This document shows positions 1 to 11,500 of a DNA stretch of 64,000 nt, one piece after another (the stretch's first letter is position 1; each line of letters opens with the position of its first letter). The notes beneath the pieces are model-generated. The model saw only the letters and a program-made list of their open reading frames with translations. It did no database searches and was not told the DNA's origin. The stretch comes from Corella eumyota (lineage: Eukaryota > Chordata > Ascidiacea > Phlebobranchia > Corellidae): assembly GCA_963082875.1 (NCBI GenBank), contig OY720097.1, positions 4,844,501-4,908,500 of the forward strand, read 5' to 3'. The translations under genes were made by a program, and so were the position numbers.

Positions 1-3
1 ATA

Positions 4-813
4 ATGTCTGCCCAGAGTAACATCAATTTTGTTGTCGAAAAGTTTCAGGTCATGTATTTTTTAGGAGAATTTACCAACATTTTAACTTCTACCAAAAAAT
101 TAATTACAGACAAACTGGAGAAAACTGGAAACACATTTGCATTGCAACAAGAAATGGAATTGCTCAGCAAGTTTGTTGTCAACTTACATCAGGAACTTCA
201 AACTTTCTCTAAGGACAAAATAGAGATTCCAGAGTTTTTAAAACGACTTTTGTTCTTAAAGGAATTAAGATCTGGTTTATTATCATTTCAGAATATGGTA
301 TTTGGACTACAAAAATTTAGGAATCAAATGGAAAATCGCAGAAGTGACAAATTACTGCATAACATTACAGATTATATATTTTTTGATAACGATAGGAATA
401 GCCATTATATAAAAATGGCAGTTCACAAAGGCTGGGCATTCTTTTTGCCATTCTGTATAAATCTTATGCTCAGGGACTTAGATTTTTTCCTTGCTGAATT
501 ATATTTAAATTATGCTCGACATTTTGAAAGAACAAGGTTATATTCTCAAGCTGAGCTTTACTATAATAAAGCGATTAAACTTTATTCAAAGCATGGACAT
601 GGGGATTGTATATACAAACATAAAAAACAAATGATTGATACCGTTACTGAATTTGGAATTTGTTTGTATAATCAGGAAAAATTTGAAACAGCTCTTTCAA
701 AGTTTTTTGATGCAAATGAACAACTACATTCACTTGACCCAGTACCTGAAATGCTTTTTAATTTAAACAAATATTGGACTAAATTGTGCTACAAACGTAT
801 AGGCCAATCTTAA
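4..813 (+). CDS. TPR-like protein, possibly 5'-partial
   Basis: An open frame of 269 codons ends at a TAA at 811-813. It begins with an ATG three bases into the window, so upstream exons cannot be excluded. The C-terminal third (about residues 160-250) is helical with TPR-like spacing: residues such as AELYYNKAIKLY followed by EFGICLYNQEKFETALSKF resemble two successive tetratricopeptide helix pairs, which normally mediate protein-protein contacts. The N-terminal part is leucine- and phenylalanine-rich and unrecognised. There is no signal peptide. The middle segment (about residues 143-158) is hydrophobic but too short and broken for a confident membrane span. I do not recognise the family, so only TPR-like is offered. 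It converges with the minus-strand SLC22 gene about 1.1 kb away. Confidence 0.6.
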   Translation: MSAQSNINFVVEKFQVMYFLGEFTNILTSTKKLITDKLEKTGNTFALQQEMELLSKFVVNLHQELQTFSKDKIEIPEFLKRLLFLKELRSGLLSFQNMVFGLQKFRNQMENRRSDKLLHNITDYIFFDNDRNSHYIKMAVHKGWAFFLPFCINLMLRDLDFFLAELYLNYARHFERTRLYSQAELYYNKAIKLYSKHGHGDCIYKHKKQMIDTVTEFGICLYNQEKFETALSKFFDANEQLHSLDPVPEMLFNLNKYWTKLCYKRIGQS

Positions 814-1927
814 TTTTTTTCGAAAAGATTATATATTAAATAAGTTTAATGTATGCCTAAAATCTTTTACATATACAATATAATTAATTTGTTTACATAA
901 AAAAATATTTTTATTTTGTGTCATATGTTATCCGAAACAATGTTTGCAAATGTTTGTCATTAATTGTTAAAAAAATGAACGCATAACAAGCTACTAATTA
1001 CATTTGTTTATTAGTAAATATCATTTTTATTAGTCTACAGACACGGGGCCCAAGTGATTAGTTTTAACATTTAAATTATTAAATTAAAAAATTATGTTAA
1101 AATTTGTGCCAACCGAAGTATGTAAATATTAGTATAACACTTTATTAAATATAAAAAATAATTTTCTTTTTTAATTATTTCATTAGTTAAATTAAGTTTT
1201 TGTTTGTTAAATGTTTTATACTTTTTGTTTGTTTAAACAAGGAGTTTTATTTTAATTAAAGTAGTTTTAATTTACTATGTCTGTCAAGTTACTGGCGGTA
1301 AAATAAATGAGAATATTAAAATCAAACATATCAATTTAATCAAATATTAGATTTAACTGTTTTTGGAACAGAGATCAACAAATTTTAATAATTATATGAA
1401 TAAATTTATTTGCTTTGTCTATAGTTTAAATTTAACAAAAACTGCTATATTACTTTTAGATGCAAATAGCTTTATTTTTTCTTTGCATACTTTTAGGTTC
1501 AATTTTATTTCTTTGAAAGTGAAGTTTATAGCCTATTATAAATTAATTTTGTTAAATAAAACAAATTTGTAAGACGTATTCCAGTTATCTGTTTTAATTT
1601 ATTCTGAAAAATTTTTTGAAATGGTCAATCAATACAACATTACAGAAATATTTTAAAATAAAAAAATGACTTAATAGATCAACATCAACAATAAATTGAA
1701 TTTAATGATATCTCTTAAAGGACATCTTTTTTATTGTAGTGTGTATGTAGTGAACAATTCAATAACATCAGTTAGTTAATTTTTTTTAAATTGTAAATAT
1801 ATTTACAGGATTTAACAGAATTTGTTTGTAAAATTAAAAAAAGATTTCTAATTATAAATTTTATTTGAAAAAGTTTCTAAATTCCACTTTGGCGTTTAAA
1901 AATACGGTAAAATATTGCAACATAGAC
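814..1927. other. AT-rich intergenic stretch between convergent genes
   Basis: About 1.1 kb between the 3' end of the TPR-like gene and the 3' end of the SLC22 gene. It is almost pure A/T with many homopolymer runs. The only signal I can place is an AATAAA on the minus strand (plus-strand TTTATT at 1860-1865), a plausible poly(A) signal for the SLC22 transcript about 65 bases past its stop. A 69-codon open frame at 1363-1572 lacks an ATG start and looks like chance. Confidence 0.5.
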
Positions 1928-4900
1928 TTAAATTTGTATTCCGTTTTTATTTTTACTTGGTTTGTCGGATGAAAAAGTAAAACAGGATTTTAATGGTCCT
2001 GGATTGTTCCCAATAAAGTTTTCAGTTTCCTGAAGAGTTTCGAGTAGTGGGGATTTTCTTGTTTCCGGTAAAAGTAATATAAGAACACCTAGAACAAATA
2101 TTTGAAATATAGTTTCGGGTGAAAAACAATAGGGCTGTTAACGTTTTTAGTAATAAAGGTACATCTAAGATTATTATATTGCAAACATGATTTTGAACTA
2201 ACTAATAAGTTTAATATTAATATCCCGTAGACTAACACAGACACAAGTACCGAACTATAACAAATCATTGTTACATATACCTGAGGTCAGGGTTAAGACT
2301 CCAAATGTAATATATGGGACAGTTGCATGTAATTTCTCCATTAAGGCGATAGCAGGAGATACAACTGCTCCTATTCTCGCAATCGAACTACCATACCCAA
2401 CCGCAGTGGATCTAACGAAAATATAAAAATTTTAAAATCTGTAATAAACATGTAGTTAAATGATATTAAAATCAGTTTTAAATGTTTACCTTATTTTTTA
2501 TGCTTATGTTACTTACCGCATAGGAGTTGGATAAAGTTCAATAGTGTACAAAAACAAAGTTTCAAATGGAATGATTGTACCTACTCGACCGATCATGAAA
2601 AAGGTAATTTGTAGCCAAACCATGTCTAGCAAATACAAAAAAAGAATTTTCTTTTTACAGACCATTTTGCATAACAACTTTAAAAGGAAAAATCCTTAAT
2701 TTTTATTTTCTTACCATCGGGTACAAAATACATAAGCAAGCAAAACACGCCGGCAAAAATAAAAGCAGAAGACACCACGACACGTCGACCAATCTTTTTG
2801 CAAATGTAAATCGCCAAAGCAGTGGCGGGATAACCTGTAATTCCCATTACCATTGTATTTATGAACACATCTCCTCCAATATTTGCAACGTTAAGGGTAA
2901 GTCCATAAAATGCACAGGAGGTAGAAAACCTTAGAAGAAATGTAGAATTTGTATCACTTAATAATGTAAATAAAAAAACATATTTCAATACTGTTTAAAA
3001 AATAGAAGAAGAAATTATAAGAGATGTAATCCTTTAAAAAAGTTTAAGTACTTACCATGCGCATGTTAAGACTAATGTTTGCATTCTCAAATTCTTAGTT
3101 TTCATGGTATCGAACATTCCGACGTTTATAGCATAAGTTTTGGTATTTTCTTCTATGGTGGTTGTTGAATGAAGCATTGCTTCTTGCTCAGTTTTTGAGT
3201 CGACATTTTTAGTTGAACTGTCATCATTAGTTTTTAATTCTGCAAGGTTTTTCTCAAATCTGAAACGCGGTTGGAAAAATAAGTCATGCAGAAACCAATG
3301 TGTTATCGAAAACTTTTTGTGGTGAAACCAAATTGTAGGGTTAATTAGTTTAAACCTTATTCAAGAAATTTGCTTTTAATTATAAAGTGTTTTTTATTCG
3401 TCAAACATTTTAATATATGGAATCTAATAAATAAGTGTGACTAATTTAAAAATGTATACACTTGGGTTTTTGTAATCCTAAAATTTGATTGTTTCTTACT
3501 TATTAATAGCCATCATACATTCTTTGTCACATTTGTTAAATTTGGCAATTTTGCGGATATTTATTATTGCTTCTTTATATCTTCCTCTGCTTATCAGCCA
3601 TCGTGGCGACTCTTCAAAAATCCTTAAAATATATATTTTTATTTAAGTTTTTTTTTTATTTAGACATATGTATGAAAGAGCTCACCATCCTATAATAAAT
3701 ATAAAGATAGAAAAGGCGCTGATAACTATTTCCAAAGAACGCCAGTAACGGAAAAAATATGCAAAAAGGGCAATTAGCATTGTTCCTGTTGAATAACCAA
3801 GTGTTGCTATGAGAACTACTAAGTGTCGGTATTTGGATGGAGTACTTTCTCCAGCTAAAACAAAAACACGAATTATACAATATATATATTTAACAATAAG
3901 AAAAATATAAGACTATTCAGGAATATTTACAATAGATTAAACATTATTAAAATAAATACAGTTTAAAAAAAAATATAAGCTGCGCAAAAAAATGTTTTTT
4001 TTTCTACGGCTCACACATAATTGTTTCTGCTTGAATTAGTTAACGTTGGTATTTTTATTTACATAAGTACCTAGAACATATGACATTGGCCCAACGAAGC
4101 AGGTAAATCCCAGCAAAGTTCGAAATACGATGTATACCTCAAGAGACCCTGCAGCAGCTAAAACCAACCCAACCACAACAGTTGACCCACCCATGATCAT
4201 GACAACCGGACGTCTTCCTATCCTAAAAAAATATTTTTCGTGTTGTTTTAAATTAAAAATTAGTAAAAAAAACAAGAAAAATTTTAACAAAAAATATTAA
4301 TCTGAACAATTATTTTTTTCGAGAAAAAGTTACCGCTATTTTAGATTATTTTTTAAGATAAGGTGTTAAGCGTGCATACAAACAATTAACAATCTTACCT
4401 GTCTGATGCTTTGCCGAAAACAAGCCCGTTAAAAAAAACTCCGACCATGAAAACCGATTGCAGTAAATAGTTGTAAATCGAACGATCGCAGACCAGGTTG
4501 AAATCAGCAGTTATCGACGAGTTGACCACCTTTTTTAAATCATACTCGAAAGTATCACAGCGTTTTTTCTAAAGATGATATTAACATTAAAGTAACCTTT
4601 TCAAAATGTTAAAAAATCCACATTAAACCAAAGTAAAACTTTCCCATTATTTCGCTTATTTCTTACCTTTAAAATGCTTTGCAAAGCGGCAGTGTCATTG
4701 GCATTAGAACAGTTAAACTTTTCTTCCTCTATGTGATACCTGTAATGCGGCAGTTTTATTTTTTTTAAATTATAACAATTTTTTAAAATTATAAAAAAAC
4801 AATTGTTGTGCTTACATTACACATTTGTCGTGTTTAAATTTTCCATTTTTTGCTTGTATATCTAACCAACTAACGTTACATTTCTGTAATAAAAATATGG

Positions 4901-5167
4901 TTTATGCTAAAACTAAGCATATTATTATTTGAATATAGCGTTTATAGAAATGTTCTAACTTATTGTGTTTTTATAGATAATTACCTTTTCTACTGCGTTT
5001 TGTGAGTTTGTGGCACATTTATATGGGGGAGGGTATGCGATAAATATGGAAGATAAAACATGTACAGCCATGCACGTAGTAAGCAAAAACGCAAATACTG
5101 TGCTTTTAATGTGATAACGACCACATCCAATGCGAATAAGAATGTCGTCAAATGTAGTTGAACCCAT
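1928..5167 (-). CDS. SLC22-family organic ion transporter (MFS)
   Basis: A twelve-exon model on the minus strand: 4985-5167, 4816-4883, 4667-4739, 4399-4568, 4071-4222, 3686-3854, 3500-3622, 3056-3259, 2715-2929, 2517-2625, 2281-2411, 1928-2088. All phases join and give 585 aa, close to the usual 550 or so. Family marks in order: an N-terminal FDDILIRIG start before TM1; a large cysteine-containing loop between TM1 and TM2 with an N-glycosylation-type site; FNLVCDRSIYNY; the MFS loop SDRIGRRPVV; EESPRWLISRGR after TM6; RSTAVGYGSSIARIG; and LPETRKSPL near the C terminus. SLC22 proteins move organic cations, carnitine, anions or urate across the plasma membrane. The sequence alone does not tell me whether this is an OCT, OCTN or OAT type. 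The start ATG is at 5165-5167. Confidence 0.93.
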
Positions 5168-6276
5168 TATTGCTCAGTTTAACAACCAACGAAGTTATAC
5201 GAAAAAAATTAAACCTGTAGCTTATAAAACAACAAGGGTATAATTTTTAAGAAAATACTTGTAAAAATTAAATAACTTGTTGTATACTTTTGGTATTTTA
5301 AAACCTATACTATCTTTAAACTACCCCTTTAAACTTTTGGAGTCTTTAAAAAAAAGTCATAATCTCTAACCATCAACCTTCTGCGTGATTCAGCTATAAC
5401 TGCATAACTTTAGTTCTAAGTGCTCAAGCATATCCTAGACTTCGTTTACTTGCACTACTTACCTGCCCTCGTTTTAAACAAAAATGAGTTTTCGGCAAAA
5501 AAGGGGCTGTTTGTAGAGTAAGTGGACTAAGCTTCTTTGTCATTTTATCGCGTTAATGTCAAATATATAGGGCTTATAAAAACGCTTATTTGGTAACTTT
5601 GGCTTCAAGGATTTTAAAAGATATTATTCAATATGTTTGTGTATGACCAACAATGTAACAATTTACTTGTAATTACATTTAAAAAAAAAAATATATATTT
5701 TTTAAATTAAATTGAACTCGAAGTATCTTAATTTTTTTTTTAATTTGTTTGTGAATATGTTTATCATCAAAAGCCTTTAGGCTATACTCAAATATCAATC
5801 CAGTTTTCGCTATTATAACATTAAAATGTTAATGGATTTTCCATTTTTAATCTGAAGGTAATAATATACATAACATAATAATTTGTAATATAAATTTTTT
5901 GAAAGGTTTAGGGCTAAAAACCTTTTCATAACACATTTATTGCTTTTTTGATTAAGGCCATTTTTAACCTTTATCAAACACAATCAAATGTATTCAAGGT
6001 GATTAATTACTTTGTTTTGCTTTATTAAATATGTTTTGTAAGATAATTTAGTGGTGACGTAAGTTTAATAAATAAAGAAACTGAAAAAAAGTAAAACGGA
6101 ATTTTGTCATGTCGTTTTTATTATGCATTCCGCGGATCACCAAATATAAGTTCCGCTCGCTCCGCATTTTTATTTATTATTTTATTTTAAGTTAGGTAGT
6201 TGATTGTGAAAAGTTTGCACTTGTTTAGCAATTTTAAATAATAGCTTTACTTTGCATAAACTTAATAAACTGAACT
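5168..6276. promoter_or_regulatory. shared upstream region of SLC22 and EMRE genes
   Basis: The SLC22 gene (minus) and EMRE gene (plus) diverge from this 1.1-kb gap, so it probably holds both promoters. It is AT-rich. The only G/C-richer island is around 6125-6165, with several CpGs, about 110-150 bases before the EMRE start. I see no clear TATA box for either gene and no SINE copy. Confidence 0.4.
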
Positions 6277-6537
6277 ATGGCCAGTAAAGTATTAACATCA
6301 ACTTTTTCGCTAGTTACGAAACGACTGAGCCAACCAATTCAACAAGCAAGTCGGACTAACTTTCAAAACGCTTCTGGTTCTTTATTTTCCAATCCAAAAA
6401 AGGAATTTTTAGGGCTGACAAAGTTCTTTATCATCCTGGCACCGTGTGTTTATGTCGGGGGAATGATTTCGATGAAAGGAGCAAGCTTGTTGGAAGATTA
6501 TGAAATTTTTGTGCCAGAAGATGATGAAGATGATTAG
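6277..6537 (+). CDS. SMDT1: EMRE, essential regulator of the mitochondrial calcium uniporter
   Basis: A single exon of 86 codons. EMRE is a single-pass inner-membrane protein that binds the MCU pore and couples it to MICU1/MICU2 gating, enabling mitochondrial Ca2+ uptake. The N terminus (residues 1 to about 38) is rich in Ser, Thr, Arg and Lys with no acids, as expected of a matrix-targeting presequence. One membrane helix follows (about residues 49-67), containing the GxxxS contact motif as GGMIS (Gly61, Ser65). The protein ends with the diagnostic acidic tail EIFVPEDDEDD, which in the family faces the intermembrane space. The length matches metazoan EMRE. A poly(A) signal AATAAA lies at 6552-6557, giving a very short 3' UTR. 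MOCS3 follows on the same strand about 0.5 kb downstream. Confidence 0.93.
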   Translation: MASKVLTSTFSLVTKRLSQPIQQASRTNFQNASGSLFSNPKKEFLGLTKFFIILAPCVYVGGMISMKGASLLEDYEIFVPEDDEDD

Positions 6538-7046
6538 ACAATATTTAGTTCAATAAATTACATAAAAAAACGTATACCTGTTATTTAAATATTAAAACAT
6601 TGTACTTTTGCATGTTTTTTTTATGTAAAATGGTTATGTAAAATTAACTGTATTTTTTAAATCTTTTTTAAAGTATATACTTTTCGCCTACATGTATTCC
6701 CTATCTATTCGTTTTTAATTGAAAATGATAATCTCTAAAAATATATATTATATATGTTATTTTTTGTAATTGTTCTTATATTTTGTATTCTAACTTGTTT
6801 AAAAATTTTTTTTGGGAAAAAAAAAATATTTTATTCAAAATATTTGTCTACATTAGATTTGTGTCAAAACTATTTTCTATAATAATGAGAATTGCAAGCC
6901 AAATTAGACCATGTAAGAATATATATAAAGTTAATTTTAATTTTGCACACAATTTGTTTTTATGTAAACTGTCTCAACCTATTCATGTCCTTGTTATTTA
7001 GATAATAGATTTAATTAAAAAAATTGTGTATATTTTAAAGTTAAAA
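6538..7046. other. AT-rich spacer between EMRE and MOCS3
   Basis: It contains the EMRE poly(A) signal (6552-6557) and then A/T-rich sequence with no convincing coding potential. The open frame at 6783-7001 starts with TTG and is low-complexity, so it was not called. Just before the MOCS3 ATG there is a U-rich tract ending in AG at 7039-7040, a weak candidate splice acceptor. Confidence 0.4.
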
Positions 7047-8354
7047 ATGAATGGTGATTTTAATAATGACACACTTGATCAAGAGAGCATTAGTAGATAT
7101 AGCAGGCAGCTAATAATGCCCGAAATTGGTCCCAGAGGACAAATAAAACTGCAAAAATCTGCAGTATTAATTGTTGGTGCTGGTGGCCTAGGGTGTCCGG
7201 CGATCCAATATCTTGCAGCTGCTGGTGTGGGAAAAATTGGAATTGTTGATTATGATCAGGTTGAAATAAGCAATTTGCATCGTCAAATTTTGCACACTGA
7301 AAAAAGAGCTTACAACAAGATAACCAAAGTGTCTTCGGCGGCCCATGTTGTGAAAGAACTTAACAGCAGAATACAAGTTGAAGAATTTTGCTTGATACTA
7401 AACCGAGATAATGCATTAGAAATTGTAAGAAAATTTGATGTTGTTTTAGATGCAACTGACAATGCTGCATCGCGATATCTTATCAATGATGCATGTGTAT
7501 TATCACATAAACCTCTTGTTTCTGGCAGTGCTCTGCGATGGGAAGGGCAGTTAACAGTATATCACTACAAGAGTTTGACTGATGAAAATTATGGGCCTTG
7601 CTATCGTTGTTTGTATCCGAACCCACCACCTCCAGAAACTGTAACTAATTGTTCAGATGGGGGTGTTCTAGGCGTAGTTCCTGGTATAATAGGTTGCATT
7701 CAAGCCTTGGAGGCAATTAAGATAATATTGGAAATTGCACCATCGTACCATCAGCGTTTGTTGATGTTTGATGGCCTTTCTTGTACTTTTAAAAATATTA
7801 AATTAAGGGATGCAGTACAAACTTGTGTTGTTTGCGGAACCAACCCAGAGATTACATCTTCAACATTGCCAGACTATGAAAAGTTTTGTGGTGCTTCTGC
7901 ATCTGATAAATGCATGGCAATCAATATATTAAAACCAGAACAACGCATTAGTGCCTTGGATTATAAGAAAAAGTATCTTGATTTAAATGAAGCACATGTT
8001 TTGCTAGATGTTCGACAACCAGTTGAAGTAGAGATATGTGCTTTGCCCAATACAATCAACTTGCCTATAAAACAATTGGAATCTTGTAAAATTGGCATAA
8101 ATGATCATGAAAAACAAATGAACATTTCTCACAAGACTCTTGAGATATTAAAATCTACTATAGAAAAATATGAGGACAAAAACAAAAATCAGGTGTCTGT
8201 AGTTGTGGTATGTCATAATGGTAATGACTCGCAAAAAGCTGTGGATTTTTTAAACAACTATGTTAAATTTAATAATATTGTGCAATTACTCGATATTCGA
8301 GGTGGTTTGGCAAGTTGGGCAGAAACTGTGGATAAAACTTTTCCAAAATATTGA
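7047..8354 (+). CDS. MOCS3: MOCS3/UBA4 adenylyltransferase-sulfurtransferase
   Basis: An intronless gene of 435 aa. The longer frame from 7026 begins with GTG, so the first true ATG at 7047 is preferred. MOCS3 is a cytosolic E1-like enzyme. It adenylates the C terminus of URM1 and MOCS2A, then passes on sulfur for tRNA 2-thiolation and molybdopterin synthesis. The N-terminal ThiF/E1 domain (about residues 15-260) has the nucleotide loop GAGGLG at 44-49, the two Cys pairs CYRC and CVVC of the zinc site, and TVTNCSDGG. The C-terminal rhodanese domain (about 315-435) carries the active loop CHNGNDSQKA with its catalytic Cys. The human protein is 460 aa and also intronless. The stop codon TGA overlaps an AATAAA (8354-8359). 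Confidence 0.95.
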   Translation: MNGDFNNDTLDQESISRYSRQLIMPEIGPRGQIKLQKSAVLIVGAGGLGCPAIQYLAAAGVGKIGIVDYDQVEISNLHRQILHTEKRAYNKITKVSSAAHVVKELNSRIQVEEFCLILNRDNALEIVRKFDVVLDATDNAASRYLINDACVLSHKPLVSGSALRWEGQLTVYHYKSLTDENYGPCYRCLYPNPPPPETVTNCSDGGVLGVVPGIIGCIQALEAIKIILEIAPSYHQRLLMFDGLSCTFKNIKLRDAVQTCVVCGTNPEITSSTLPDYEKFCGASASDKCMAINILKPEQRISALDYKKKYLDLNEAHVLLDVRQPVEVEICALPNTINLPIKQLESCKIGINDHEKQMNISHKTLEILKSTIEKYEDKNKNQVSVVVVCHNGNDSQKAVDFLNNYVKFNNIVQLLDIRGGLASWAETVDKTFPKY

Positions 8355-8359
8355 ATAAA
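8354..8359 (+). terminator. poly(A) signal overlapping the MOCS3 stop codon
   Basis: The final A of the TGA stop (8352-8354) is the first A of an AATAAA hexamer. If used, the MOCS3 3' UTR would be only about 15-30 nt. This is a sequence observation; use of the site is inferred. Confidence 0.55.
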
Positions 8360-8560
8360 TTCACTGTTGCAAATACACACAATCATTTATTTCTGAGTAC
8401 TAAATTGTAAAATACTTTTTGCAATCATGCCATTTTTGTAACCTAAAACTTTTTCATTTCAGAATTGTTTTTATTTGAATAACATTTGAGGCTTTACTGT
8501 AAAGCTGAAATTTGAATTGGATTTATAAATTTTTAACTTGTTTTTAATTTTTAATTATTA

Positions 8561-8566
8561 ACAGCA
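8561..8566 (+). promoter_or_regulatory. candidate trans-splice acceptor before CWF19L1 ATG
   Basis: A U-rich tract (about 8525-8560) ends in ACAG at 8561-8564, only two bases before the CWF19L1 start codon at 8567. An ordinary 5' exon could end here. In Ciona, however, such acceptors directly before the ATG commonly receive the 16-nt spliced leader, and the MOCS3 stop lies just 210 bases upstream. Confidence 0.5.
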
Positions 8567-11500
8567 ATGGCCAATGCCATTAAAGTGTAAGTTTTTTTTA
8601 TTTTTAACGTTTAAAAAATATTTTTGCAAAAAAATCTGTGCAACTTAACTTTAAAATTTTAACTAAAACGCAGTTAATTTATTTAAAGTTGTAAAACTTT
8701 TACAGATTGGTTTGTGGAGATGTAAATAACAACATTGATGTGATTTTTACAAGAATAGAAAAACTAATAAAAAAAGGAAACAAATTTGATGTAAGTACTA
8801 TAAAAAAAAATAATAACTTTAAACCTGTTTTAAGCACTTTAAATAATGTGTTTGACAAAAAATAAATACAATGATATTGCACAGTCAAAGTTTATTAAGA
8901 ATTTTCAATTAGTTTTGGAAAATCAATGGAATCATTGATTTTATTGAACATTGGATTCAATGTCTTAATTAACAGGTCATTTATTGTCTGCTTAAGAGAC
9001 TTGAATGCTTCGTGATCAATAATAGTAGAAACAATGTAATGCACTTCCGTTGCCTCTTGTGTATTTAATTTTAATAAGTTTTAGTATCTTAACTAAGCTT
9101 TCATAATAAATTTTATATCACATTTTAATGAGATTTTAAATAACTTTCAACTTATTCAATAAAATATATGCGAACACTATTAAATCGTATATAATTAACA
9201 ATTTAAATTATTCATGGAAGGTAAACTTCATTTTTTATTCATGATAGTTCAACTCATTTTTTTCTAATTACTTCAGGTTTTATTTTGTACTGGTAATCTG
9301 CCTGAGAACAATGTTAAAAATGGTTGGGCCCTGTATGAAGATGGGACTAAAAAAGCCCCCATTGCAACTTACATTCTTGGAAATAACCCACAATCTGATG
9401 CGGATCAAGATGGTTATGAACTATGTGAAAACATCACTTTTTTAGGTTGTTTTTAAATTTAAAAATATAGCTAACCAAATCAAAAAAAATATATATATTC
9501 TGTTCATTATAAAATAAGACTGTACTGTAAGGGAAATTATGAAATTAATATTTTTACCTTTTTTTTGATGCACCATTTTTTATATTAACGTCATGTTTTT
9601 TTTCATTTTATTACTTAGGTAAAAAAGGAATATTTACTGAATCTTCTGGCCTTAAAGTAGCATATCTATCTGGCTCCCAAGCAATGTCCAAACCAACTCC
9701 AAAAAATTCTTTTAACTTACAAGATGTACAAGCTCTGCAATCCATGTTAAATATAGACAGTGGAGATTATAAAGGGGTGGATGTTTTATTAACATCAGCA
9801 TGGCCAAAAGCTGTTTCAGTAAATGGAAACACACCGGTAAGTTAATTTTATGTTTATTAAATATAAAATTTGGGGGTTTTATTATTTTACCATCAATTTT
9901 AAAGACATTGCTGTTACCTTTTTTATTAAATTAATCCTCAACTAGTTTTAAGTTTTATTATTCAATAATTGTTAATATTTTTAGGTTTATTAGTAAATGG
10001 TGGACAACTGTTCAAAAAAATTCAATTCAATAAAATTTGATTACGAAAATCGTTTTTTTAATAAATTATAATTGTGTATTATGTATATATTTAGACTGTG
10101 GAAAAATGTAAATCTTGTGGATCAGATCTTATTGCCCAACTAACACAATCGATTACTCCAAGGTGATTTTTATAATTTATTAATACAAATTTTTTTTAAC
10201 AACTTAAAAACAGCATACTTTAATTGTATATTTTATTTTTAAAATTAAAATGATGCCATTTGTAGGTTGTTATTAAAATTGAATAAAAGGGAAACCATGT
10301 AATACTATAAGGTTCTAACTATAACAAAAAAATGATAACTTTTTGAATAAAAATTTATATTTAAAACTTTAAATAGATATCATTTTGCTGGAAATGAAAA
10401 TGAACATTACGAGAGGCTTCCTTATCGTAATCATGTTGTTCTGGCAGAAAGTTCAAAACCTGCAACCAGGTTTATTGGACTTGCAAATGTTGGAAACTCA
10501 TTAAAAAAAAAGGTAATATATTTATATTTATCAGTTATTGGCCTGTTTTAAAATGCCAAATATAAACAATGTTTCCATTAAAGCTAAATGATAACTCTTG
10601 TAAAGTTTTATTTTAAATTTACGCTAACATAGTGAAGTAAATTAGGTAAATTATACTGTTAAAATTTAAAAACAGTCAATAGAAAAAGGCATATGGTGAA
10701 AACATTTAATAGGCTATAAATTAGTTATTTTCTTAATTTTCTTTTTAGCAGTCTAAAAATCTTTGTTAATTGATCATCTTTTTGTTGTTCACTTTTGTTC
10801 TTTAAACAATTTTCTTGTCTTATTGGTGCATGGTTGCATATTTGAGAAGCTGTTTGTTTGTGACAAATTTTGATTCCGGTGTTGGTGGTTTCCATGATAC
10901 CTTTTTTAACAAATCATTCTCGGTGCCATCCTTTTCATTATCTTCATTTTCCCATTTATCTATACAATAACAACCTCTTTTTGAAAATAATAAATATTTT
11001 TTTAAATCCATAATTAGCCCGTTTCCATGTCCACTTTTTTCTGGGCTTTGAACTAATTTAGTCAAAAAATATCATGACTCGACGAAAAAAAACGGCCTTT
11101 TTTGGCCCGCTATTGTGTTTGAATATTTGGTAACTGTTAGCATATAATTATAAAACCTTAATACATTTTACCTTGAAATTCTTTGTTATTTCCACTGATC
11201 ATAATATCAGGGAGGTGAATTTCTTGGTATCTAGCCTGCATTAAGACAATAATTACTATTAGTTTTAAATTGTCAAAGTGAGAAGATAACTTAAGAGTGT
11301 TTTAACATAGTTTAGTACATCTCTTCGTATAAGTAACAAATGGTTAAACTACTTCCCTCACCCTCCATATAAATGCAGTTGTTAGTTTGCTTGTTTCATC
11401 GAAGTGAATATCCACTTCTGCAGGGGTGTTCAATCTTGTTAGTGTGATGCCAATATGTTTTTTTGATATACATTCTGGTCTCCACAAATTTTCCCATGGT

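Noticed and set aside
1363-1572. 69-codon frame between the TPR-like and SLC22 genes
   Set aside because: It begins with TTG and is composed of A/T-driven residues (Phe, Leu, Lys, Asn). No sign of a real protein.
6783-7001. 72-codon frame between EMRE and MOCS3
   Set aside because: It starts with TTG, is low-complexity and lies in an AT-rich spacer. No homology recognised.
7026-7046. Seven-codon N-terminal extension of MOCS3
   Set aside because: The extension begins with GTG. Eukaryotic initiation should use the ATG at 7047, which opens a normal MOCS3 N terminus.
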